Shown here one piece after another: positions 27,470 through 35,344 of a stretch of DNA of 35,344 nt (the first letter of the stretch is position 1; every line of letters begins with the position of its first letter). The translations under genes and the position numbers were made by a program. The stretch comes from Methylocystaceae bacterium. GTDB taxonomy: Bacteria > Pseudomonadota > Alphaproteobacteria > Rhodospirillales > Terasakiellaceae. Below the pieces are notes generated by a model, which was not told where the DNA came from, did no database searches, and saw only the letters and a list, made by a program, of their open reading frames with translations. The stretch spans positions 1 through 35,344 of the forward strand of contig JABXIC010000244.1 in the NCBI GenBank assembly GCA_013373265.1, read 5' to 3'.

Positions 27470-27772
27470 ATTTCCCTCCCTATTTATATGTAAACACCCT
27501 CAAAAGAAGTATGACTATTTTAAAAAACACATCCAGTCATTTTTAATATTTTTTTTATAAAAAATGAGGTAATTTACACTTTACACATTATAATCAAACA
27601 CTTAAACGCAAACTTAAAAGTTGTTTAATATTGTATGATTGTTTTATTTTGTTAGTATTTCTATTTAGACTATTATATTTATAAAAGACAGTGTAAGCCT
27701 TCCTCTTCCCAATATAACAATCTAAAATAGACATCTAAAATCATCCACTAAAAACCTTATGATTGAATAACA
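27470..27772. promoter_or_regulatory. AT-rich divergent promoter region between hlyC and hlyB operons
   Basis: ~300 bp noncoding, very A/T-rich, between divergently transcribed operons. Confidence 0.6.
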
Positions 27773-30031
27773 ATGGCCGACTCGACAGAAAATATAGATA
27801 TCGAAACAGGAAACGTAGTGTCACAAGCAGACACAGGCCTTCTCTGTCTGGTGATGCTGTCGCAATATTTTGAACGTCCGGCAGAGGCTGATCAGATCAA
27901 ACATGCATCAGGTAAATCTGAGGTGATGGACAGCGATGATTTGTTACTCGCAGCAAAAAATCTGGACTTCAAAGCCAGAGCTGTAGATGCAAAATGGGAG
28001 AGATTGGCAAAAATGCCCTTACCCGCCATTGCGCGTCGCCGTGATGGGCGTTTTTTTGTATTAGCCAAGGTTGGCGAAGACAAAGCTCTGATCCAATGCC
28101 CCGAAGCCGGGCAACCCCAGCAGCTCAGCCGAGAAGAGTTGACCGACACCTGGGATGGGCATCTCGTGCTTTTAACCACGCGCGCGCAGATCGCAGGTGC
28201 GGAGCGTAAATTTGATATCTCGTGGTTTATACCAGCTTTTATGAAGTATCGCCGCCTCTTCGGCGAAGTGCTCATTGCCTCCTTTTTCCTGCAAGTGTTT
28301 GCGGTCATCTCTCCGCTGTTTTTCCAGGTTATTATTGATAAGGTTCTGGTCCATCGCGGCTTGACCAGTCTGGATGTACTAATCATCGCCATGGTCGCTG
28401 TCGGTGTCTTTGAAGTGGTGATTGGCGGTTTGCGCACCTACATCTTTTCCCATACCACCAACCGGGTGGATGTGGAACTGGGCGCGCGTCTGTTTAAGCA
28501 TATGCTCAATTTACCCATTGCCTTTTTTGGTGCGCGCCGTGTGGGGGAGACAGTGGCACGTGTGCGTGAATTGGATAATATCCGCAATTTCATCACCGGT
28601 TCCGGCCTGACCCTGATCATTGATTTGGCTTTTACATTTGTCTTCTTCGCCATCATGTTCCATTACGCGCCCTTGCTGACTTGGATCGTCATTGGCTCTA
28701 TCCCGTTTTATGTCACACTTTCCATTATTATCACCCCGGTTTTGCGCCGTCGTACAGAAGAGAAATTCCAGCGCGGTGCCGAAAATAATGCCTTTTTAAC
28801 GGAGAGTGTTTCCGGTGTTGAAACGCTCAAAGCCTTAGCGGTGGAACCACAAATGCAGCGCCGCTGGGAAGAGAAACTGGCCGCTTATGTCTCCAGTTCT
28901 TTCAAGGCCGCTAATCTTGGTAATATTGCTAGCCAAGGGGTCCAAGGCATTCAAAAAATCACCATGGCCTTGACGCTTTATTTTGGCGCGAAACTGGTGA
29001 TGGATGGTGATCTTACCATGGGACAAATGATTGCCTTTAACATGCTGTCAGGCCGTGTGTCACAACCCATTTTACGCCTTGCCCAATTGTGGCAAGATTT
29101 CCAACAAATGCGTATATCGGTGGAACGCTTGGGTGACATTCTCAACACCAAACAAGAATTAGGTGGTGGATCACGTGCCGCCCTGCCCGCGATCAAAGGC
29201 GATGTGTCTTTTGAAGGGGTGACCTTTCGTTATCGCCCGGATGGACCGGAAATTCTAAAGCGCGTTACGCTACAATTTAATGCAGGTGAAGTTGTCGGTG
29301 TGGTTGGCCCATCTGGTTCTGGTAAATCAACGCTCACCAAATTAGTACAACGCCTTTATGTGCCGGAAAGTGGCCGTGTACTCGTAGATGGCACGGATTT
29401 ATCTATGGTCGACCCTGCCTGGTTACGCCGTCAAGTCGGTGTTGTCCTTCAGGAAAACACCCTCTTTAACCGTACCGTGCGTGACAACATCGCCCTGTCT
29501 GATCCATCTTTGCCAATGGAACGCATCATACAAGCAGCCCAACTTGCCGGGGCACATGACTTTATTCTGGAGCTTTCTGAAGGTTATGACACACAAGTGG
29601 GGGAACGCGGTTCAACACTTTCAGGCGGGCAACGTCAACGCATTGCCATCGCGCGCGCGTTGATCACCAATCCGCGCATTTTGATCTTTGATGAAGCGAC
29701 ATCTGCCCTTGATTATGAGTCCGAACATATCATTCAGGAGAACATGCGCTCCATCTGTCAGGGCCGTACCGTATTTGTCATCGCTCACAGACTCTCCACT
29801 GTGCGCGATTGCGACCGTATCATCACCATTGAAGCGGGCGAAGTGGTGGAAGATGGGACACATTCAGAACTTCTTAAAACGGGTGGACGCTATTCCAAAC
29901 TTTGGGGGATGCAAGCATCGGGGCCGCGCGGAACAACCAGCCCACCAGAAACAAACAAAGATGGTCAACAAATCATTCGACGTCCTGTGCCTTTTAAAGG
30001 ATTGCAAGTGAAACCACAGGCCGGAGAATAA
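27773..30031 (+). CDS. hlyB: type I secretion system permease/ATPase (HlyB type, C39-like domain)
   Basis: C39-like N-terminus, TM domain, Walker A GPSGSGKST, LSGGQRQRIAIARAL, DEATSALD, AHRLSTV. Confidence 0.95.
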   Translation: MADSTENIDIETGNVVSQADTGLLCLVMLSQYFERPAEADQIKHASGKSEVMDSDDLLLAAKNLDFKARAVDAKWERLAKMPLPAIARRRDGRFFVLAKVGEDKALIQCPEAGQPQQLSREELTDTWDGHLVLLTTRAQIAGAERKFDISWFIPAFMKYRRLFGEVLIASFFLQVFAVISPLFFQVIIDKVLVHRGLTSLDVLIIAMVAVGVFEVVIGGLRTYIFSHTTNRVDVELGARLFKHMLNLPIAFFGARRVGETVARVRELDNIRNFITGSGLTLIIDLAFTFVFFAIMFHYAPLLTWIVIGSIPFYVTLSIIITPVLRRRTEEKFQRGAENNAFLTESVSGVETLKALAVEPQMQRRWEEKLAAYVSSSFKAANLGNIASQGVQGIQKITMALTLYFGAKLVMDGDLTMGQMIAFNMLSGRVSQPILRLAQLWQDFQQMRISVERLGDILNTKQELGGGSRAALPAIKGDVSFEGVTFRYRPDGPEILKRVTLQFNAGEVVGVVGPSGSGKSTLTKLVQRLYVPESGRVLVDGTDLSMVDPAWLRRQVGVVLQENTLFNRTVRDNIALSDPSLPMERIIQAAQLAGAHDFILELSEGYDTQVGERGSTLSGGQRQRIAIARALITNPRILIFDEATSALDYESEHIIQENMRSICQGRTVFVIAHRLSTVRDCDRIITIEAGEVVEDGTHSELLKTGGRYSKLWGMQASGPRGTTSPPETNKDGQQIIRRPVPFKGLQVKPQAGE

Positions 30032-30033
30032 GA

Positions 30034-31491
30034 ATGCGGACTTTCCCCGATTTAATCGATGATTTTAAAGACCGCTTTCCACCCGCTTGGGTTTACAGCC
30101 TCTATGCGACCTTTAAACACCACTATCAAGTTGCGCGTGAAGCGTGGAAACAAGAAAATGAAAAAGAAAAAACGGACAAAAACCGTGATGAGCTCGCCTT
30201 TCTCCCCGCCTCTTTAGAAATTATGGAAACACCGGCTCATCCGTTGGGTCGTACAGTCGCACTCACCATTGTCGCTTTCTTCTGTCTGGCCATTACATGG
30301 GCTGTCTTCGGCACCATTGATATCATAGCAACCACCACAGGTAAGATTGTCCCGACAGAACGGACAAAAACCCTGCAACCCCTAGAAAGCGGTATCGTAC
30401 GCGCCATTCATGTACAGGATGGTCAAATGGTAAAACAAGGGGATATTCTAGTGGAACTAGACCCAACAGATACACAAGCCGAGTGGGAGCGTTTGGATCA
30501 GGAATATATCAATGCTCAACTCACAACTGCTCGCTTGAATGCTTTGCTTCAAGAAGACCCAAAACAAGCTTACAAAGCCCCGTTGGAAGCAACAGACCAT
30601 CAAGCCCAGATGCACTACACCCATATGATCAGCGAATGGCAAAAGCATAAAGCCGAAGTTGCCACCATTCGCGCTGAAGTCGCCCAGCGCAAAGCGGAGC
30701 TCGCGACCGTGCGTGCCGACATCAACCGTTTAACCAAAATCCTGCCTAAAATTAACCAACGTGTCAAAGCCCGCCGTTCACTGGTTGAAAAGGGTATTTC
30801 GTCTAAAACGGACTTCCTTGAGCTTGAACAAGAGCTGGCAGAATACGAGGGACAACTTGCCGTACAACGGGCCAAGGTCATTGAGGCCGAAGCCACTTTG
30901 GGCGCATCCAAAAGTCGCTTGGAAACCACACAGGCCGAGTTTCGCCGCACAGTTTTAAGTGAACTCGTTGAAGCCGAACAAAAAGCCAATTCCCTACAAC
31001 AAGAACGTATAAAAGCCGCAGAACGTGCCAGACAACAAACTTTAAGTGCGCCCGTTGACGGAAAAGTTCAACAACTGGCCATCCATACAGTCGGCGGCGT
31101 TGTCACCCCTGCACAAGAACTGCTTTCCATCGTTCCAGCAGATAGTGGACTGGAAATTGAAGTCAAAGTACTCAACAAGGACATCGGCTTTGTCCATGAA
31201 GATCAAGATGTTGAAATTAAAGTCGACAGCTTCCCCTTCACCAAATACGGCACGATTGAAGGCAAACTCTTAAGCCTATCCAGAGACTCAATCGAAGATG
31301 AAAAGCAAGGCCTTGTCTATCCCGCTCGTATATCTATGGCCAAAACAGAAATCCAGTCCGGCGATAAAATGGTTGACCTGACCCCAGGCATGTCAGTCAC
31401 AGTAGAAATCAAAACCGGCAAACGTAAACTGATTGAATATCTCCTTGCACCGCTGCAAGAATATCGGGATGAAAGTTTACGAGAACGCTAA
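30034..31491 (+). CDS. hlyD: HlyD family type I secretion periplasmic adaptor
   Basis: Single N-terminal TM, TTGKIVPTERTKTLQPLESGIVRAIHVQDGQMVKQGDILVELDPT, C-terminal LTPGMSVTVEIKTGKRKLIEYLLAPL. Confidence 0.95.
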   Translation: MRTFPDLIDDFKDRFPPAWVYSLYATFKHHYQVAREAWKQENEKEKTDKNRDELAFLPASLEIMETPAHPLGRTVALTIVAFFCLAITWAVFGTIDIIATTTGKIVPTERTKTLQPLESGIVRAIHVQDGQMVKQGDILVELDPTDTQAEWERLDQEYINAQLTTARLNALLQEDPKQAYKAPLEATDHQAQMHYTHMISEWQKHKAEVATIRAEVAQRKAELATVRADINRLTKILPKINQRVKARRSLVEKGISSKTDFLELEQELAEYEGQLAVQRAKVIEAEATLGASKSRLETTQAEFRRTVLSELVEAEQKANSLQQERIKAAERARQQTLSAPVDGKVQQLAIHTVGGVVTPAQELLSIVPADSGLEIEVKVLNKDIGFVHEDQDVEIKVDSFPFTKYGTIEGKLLSLSRDSIEDEKQGLVYPARISMAKTEIQSGDKMVDLTPGMSVTVEIKTGKRKLIEYLLAPLQEYRDESLRER

Positions 31492-31721
31492 TTTTTTGAT
31501 CACATCTTCGTACAAGAGCCGTCTTGAGTCATTTTGCAGAATAAGCAGTGTTAAATCCAGCGCACTTCTGATTTATTGTATTTTTCAACAAAACCGAGAA
31601 GAATACCCGCAACCATATTGTCAATCTAAGTTCTAACCGACCACTATCTGAAACTCTATGCATATCAATCAAAAATGGCTAAATAAGGTATCGTTACTCC
31701 CTTAATTTACTTATTTTTAAT

Positions 31722-32663
31722 ATGAGAGTTAGTATGGACTTAAAATATACCTCTGAACATGCTTTTTCGGGCCATAAATTTTATATGGAGCAGAAATACA
31801 CTTCTGCAGAAAGTGAGCTTCGCGCCGCTATTAAGCTTGCACCTAATGATGCCCCATCTCATCGTCGTTTAATGCGTACACTTTTCAAGCAAGGTAAAGA
31901 ACAAGAAGCGAAAAATTTTGGATTGGAAACTTTAAGGTTAAACGATCGAATGGGCGTAGCCTATGCGGATAAATACTTGAAAGGTCTTATGCTTAACCAG
32001 AATGAAATCAGCAAAAAGAGGGTGTTTAACACTATAGATAAGTCAAAAAACATCATCTCTTTTTGTTTGTGGGGAAATAAAGATATCTATTGTTCTCGGG
32101 CAATAGAAAATGTTCGTCGGGCACAGATTATTTACCCTGAATGGACCTGTCGTTTTTATTGTGATGCGGATGTACCTAAGAAAGTGATCGACACCCTTAA
32201 AAAAGAGGGAGCCCAGGTCTTATTTGTTCAAGGAGGGCTTCAGAAGCATGACCGACTTTTTTGGCGTTTTTTTGTAGCAGACGACTCAAAGGTAGATCGT
32301 TTTATATGCCGGGATTGTGACTCACTCTTAAATTGCCAAGAAAGGGTTGCTGTTGATGACTGGATTGAATCTGGGAAACCTTTTCATGTTATGAGAGATT
32401 TTGTCACACATGTAGATGTCATGCTTGCAGGGATGTGGGGAGGTTTGACGAATGTACTACCTCCAATATTAGGCACATTACTGACGCCTCAATATCTATC
32501 TTCTCACACCAGAGAAACAGATCAGATTTTTTTACGGGAAAGAGTTTGGGGGCTGATTAGAGAAGATGTATTTGTCCATGACAGCTACTATAGCCCAGAC
32601 TTTGGCGTCCCATTTCCCAAATACGGCCGTCTTATTCGCCCTGCCCATGTTGGCGGGTCTTAA
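31722..32663 (+). CDS. TPR plus glycosyltransferase-like protein
   Basis: N-terminal TPR-like segment (AESELRAAIKLAPNDAPSHRRLMRTLFKQGKEQEA); FCLWGNKDIYCSRAIENVRRAQIIYPEWTCRFYCD, RFICRDCDS, HVMRDFVTHVDVMLAGMWGG. Confidence 0.7.
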   Translation: MRVSMDLKYTSEHAFSGHKFYMEQKYTSAESELRAAIKLAPNDAPSHRRLMRTLFKQGKEQEAKNFGLETLRLNDRMGVAYADKYLKGLMLNQNEISKKRVFNTIDKSKNIISFCLWGNKDIYCSRAIENVRRAQIIYPEWTCRFYCDADVPKKVIDTLKKEGAQVLFVQGGLQKHDRLFWRFFVADDSKVDRFICRDCDSLLNCQERVAVDDWIESGKPFHVMRDFVTHVDVMLAGMWGGLTNVLPPILGTLLTPQYLSSHTRETDQIFLRERVWGLIREDVFVHDSYYSPDFGVPFPKYGRLIRPAHVGGS

Positions 32664-32760
32664 GACCTCGTATATCTAATTTGAATATCTAAGATCAAAG
32701 CAGAAACAAGAAATCTGCGTTCAATGGGCAGTTATGGAATAGCTTTCCTGACAAAGGAAA

Positions 32761-33024
32761 TTAACCTTCCCAAATGGCTGTTTTGTAGAATTCGTCAACA
32801 TTGACTTTCAGCAGGTTATATATTTTCAGGTCGATCTGCCCTTTGTCTGCCATCCCATCCATAATGGATAAAACCTCATTGGCACAAAAGCGATCCCGAT
32901 AGGGGCGTTCCTGGCAGAGGGCTTGAAAAATATCAGCAATGGTCAAGATGCGTGTCGGTGTATCAATCTGAGCTTCCAAGTCATCCGGCAAATAGTAATT
33001 TTCTAACAGGATGCGGTTCTTCAA
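32761..33024 (-). pseudogene. chimeric ORF: IS transposase segment fused in frame to the C-terminal tail of an HD-GYP domain protein
   Basis: KNRILLENYYLPDDLEAQID is IS3-family transposase sequence; TPTRILTIADIFQALCQERPYRDRFCANEVLSIMDGM is an HD-GYP C-terminal motif. Confidence 0.75.
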
Positions 33025-33615
33025 GATCTGATGCCAGCTTCGATCTTACCTTGTGTCTGCGGATGGTTGGGTGCGCCGCGAGTATGACACATGCCTTAAT
33101 CTTCCAACCAGTCAGAAAGATCACCGCTGATGTAGGAAGAGCCGTTATCACTTAGTAACCTTGGTTTGTGAATAACATCAACCTGATAATAGCCAGAATC
33201 CTCTATAACCAGTTCCAGTGTTGCCGTCACATCTTCATCCTCATCGTCACTTGGAGCAGTAGCGAGGGAGATCATGCCTGTGCATAGCTTCCAAGCTAAA
33301 TATAACGCAAGTAGTCTCTAGGATTGTGGAAAGATAGAACCAGCACCAACCAAGACTTTCAGGTAGGTAAGGTGGCGTTCCGCCCGCTTCGCGAACAGTT
33401 TGCCAGAATTGATTGGGGCGCACAGTTTTGTCTTTGAACTCAGACGCCGCTTTGATGACCACATAAACTGGAGCCGTGACTAGATCACGAACTTTCAACA
33501 GGCAATAAACCGAACTTTCCGAGACGTAATAGTCTCTTACGTCGGTGAATTTAATCGCCAATTTACGTGATGACAAAGTGGGACGTATCCACAAGATGTA
33601 ACTTTTCCTCAACTA
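32966..33615 (-). pseudogene. decayed IS3-family transposase (DDE/rve)
   Basis: Pieces in different frames: RKLAIKFTDVRDYYVSESSVY, LVTAPVYVVIKAASEFKDKTVRPNQFWQT, LGWCWFYLSTIL, KPRLLSDNGSSYISGDLSDWLED*GM, HTRGAPNHPQTQGKIE. Confidence 0.85.
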
Positions 33616-33649
33616 TCATAATAACTCATTAAAGTTGTTTCACAATTCA

Positions 33650-34270
33650 TCATTCTGGATAATTCTGTGGTTCTCGGAACGAAATCCGAACTTGAGACGT
33701 AAACACCTCCCGTACCCGTTTAGGAGCCGTACCCTTGCTATAGGATTTATTCAGGTATTCGGCATGTTTGCGAACAATCTCGCAACTTTTTTCAAATTTC
33801 TCTTTCTGCCTTTTTCGTTCCTCACCCGTTGCCTTACGCGCCGGTCGATGAACCATTTCTAAAGCGGGAATAGGGTGTTCCGGTTTATGAGTACAATGAT
33901 GAACCAATCCTTCCCCTTCATATCCGACTATAGAATTCCAGATTTCCCCACAACGTTTCTTTACCCCATAAGGATTACGAACCTTGTCGCCATTAAAAAA
34001 GAGCATTGAATGATAATGCGGGTTTGGACTTGTCCTCTGTTCACGAACAGTATGATAGCCAACGTCAATCCCCTGATCTCGGTAGCTTTGCTGAAGGGTT
34101 TTATGAAATTTAGAAATCTCTTTATTCAAACCATCATGGTCATATTCTTTAGGAAACCTCAGATCCATACGAACTGGTAGGACGCGACGATTATTCGTCA
34201 TCTTGTTTTCAAATAACTCGTTGAATTTTTTATCGAATAGTTTCGTTCTATTTTTGTCAGTTTTATTCAT
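33650..34270 (-). CDS. inovirus Gp2 / YagK-YfjJ domain family protein (rolling-circle replication-type)
   Basis: VLPVRMDLRFPKEYDHDGL...HKTLQQSYRDQGIDVGYHTVREQRTSPNPHYHSMLFFNGDKVRNPYGVKKRCGEIWNSIVG; HYH-type motif. Confidence 0.8.
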   Translation of the reverse strand: MNKTDKNRTKLFDKKFNELFENKMTNNRRVLPVRMDLRFPKEYDHDGLNKEISKFHKTLQQSYRDQGIDVGYHTVREQRTSPNPHYHSMLFFNGDKVRNPYGVKKRCGEIWNSIVGYEGEGLVHHCTHKPEHPIPALEMVHRPARKATGEERKRQKEKFEKSCEIVRKHAEYLNKSYSKGTAPKRVREVFTSQVRISFREPQNYPE

Positions 34271-34271
34271 T

Positions 34272-34320
34272 GTAGCATCCTTATTTTACACTTAAGTTTC
34301 ATATAATATAAGGATGTTAC
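34272..34320. promoter_or_regulatory. inverted repeat immediately upstream of Gp2-like gene
   Basis: gtagcatccttat (34272-34284) versus ataaggatgttac (34308-34320), 12 of 13 bases matching. Confidence 0.55.
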
Positions 34321-34546
34321 TTTTTAATATGGGAGTGACTTCATAGTATTGAGATATCTGCTACCTGTTATTAAGTATATATAAATACTACCTTATTGCC
34401 AAATAATCTGAGTTTGGACTCTGTGGACGACAGGGATGTTCACAAAAAACATGTCACGCTTATGGGGCATTTTATCTTCTGCAAGTTAAGTGCAAAACCG
34501 CCCCCGATCCTGTCACCTAAAAGGCAACAAAATCAGGGACGCATTT

Positions 34547-35344
34547 TCATGCTTGTCTTAACACCTCTTTCTGAACGCTTGAGAACAAAGCAGGTATCAA
34601 GTCGTTCAAGGTGTGAACGGTTGCACTTGCTCCGGGTATCAGTCTTTCAATTGCTGATGATGCAATACCAAGACCGATAAACTCCACCCCCATGGCGTGA
34701 CCCGCTTTCAGTGCTCGGTTTACCATGGCCGGGTTATCAGACTCCCCATCCGTGATCACCACGGCAATCTTACGGTGTTCCGCCATTTCATGAAGTCGCG
34801 GGAGCAGCCACCAAATCGCCTCCCCAAGGGGTGTGCGACCGGATGGAGCCGGGCGAATCTGAACCGATGGACGTTGACCGTGTCGAACCAAAGGCATCAC
34901 CGTTGCCTGTCTGCCGGGCTTGCCGGGAAATACCGTTACACCGACATTTATGCCCATTTTGTAAAGGCACTGAACAAGGGCATAACAGGCCTCGGTTGCC
35001 AAATCCATCCTGCTTTGCATGGACCCTGAAGCATCAAGAAGGATATGAACCGCCGTTGTAAAAGATGGTCGATCCTCTGTCTTCAAAAACAACCTTGTGC
35101 CTGTTGTTGCCATATGATGCAATCGGCGTGACGAGAGTTTGCCACTTCGGGCCGGACGTACCCGATGTTGCCGTGTCGTCTGCCACAATCCCTCAAAACG
35201 ACTACGCATCCCGGCTGAAACCTTGCGACAGGCCTCAACCTGTGCAGGCAACAAGGCGGAAACAGGCTTTTCAGCTTCCATTGCAAGGCGATTGCCCAGT
35301 GAAGAAACTGACCTTGCCCCCAAGGCGCGGCGAATGGTTTCACC
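34547..35344 (-). CDS. VWA-domain protein, CobT C-terminus-like; N-terminus cut by window edge
   Basis: HILLDASGSM (MIDAS), ...SGRTPLGEAIWWLLPRL..., IAVVITDGESDN; frame continues open to 35344 (GETIRRALGARSVSS). Confidence 0.8.
   Translation of the reverse strand, partial: GETIRRALGARSVSSLGNRLAMEAEKPVSALLPAQVEACRKVSAGMRSRFEGLWQTTRQHRVRPARSGKLSSRRLHHMATTGTRLFLKTEDRPSFTTAVHILLDASGSMQSRMDLATEACYALVQCLYKMGINVGVTVFPGKPGRQATVMPLVRHGQRPSVQIRPAPSGRTPLGEAIWWLLPRLHEMAEHRKIAVVITDGESDNPAMVNRALKAGHAMGVEFIGLGIASSAIERLIPGASATVHTLNDLIPALFSSVQKEVLRQA

Noticed and set aside
27892-28437. 181-aa minus-strand ORF inside hlyB and other shadow ORFs in hlyB/hlyD
   Set aside because: Antisense to well-supported T1SS genes, low-complexity translation, no domain signal.

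Overview
Window from an alphaproteobacterium-like genome (taxonomic guess from gene content only). Left flank: a Ca2+/Na+ antiporter (partial), a cytidylate kinase-like protein and tRNA-Ser(GGA). Directly downstream of the tRNA is a tyrosine integrase, followed by a P4/satellite-type core: an AlpA-like HTH protein, a primase-like protein and a RepA-like ATPase. After that come a decayed restriction-endonuclease remnant, a membrane protein, an XRE regulator, an IS3-family remnant and a PAS_5-like protein. The centre is a ~22 kb type I secretion locus. A 5,654-aa RTX exoprotein, a multi-pass membrane protein and a HlyC-type acyltransferase lie on the minus strand, divergent from an HlyB-type ABC exporter and an HlyD adaptor on the plus strand; a TPR/glycosyltransferase-like gene follows. 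The giant protein reads as an N-terminal hydrophobic Gly-rich region, RTX repeats, an S8/kexin-like domain with a non-canonical triad (Glu/His/Cys) plus P-domain, more RTX, and six tandem-repeat arrays. Each array has exactly seven ~50-aa repeats (42 total), so they are most likely six seven-bladed beta-propellers, separated by cadherin-like domains, before a C-terminal RTX/T1SS signal. The right flank holds a decayed IS3-family transposase fused in frame to an HD-GYP tail, an inovirus Gp2/YagK-type protein and a partial VWA-domain protein. The most interesting item is the giant exoprotein with its altered protease triad and regular propeller architecture.
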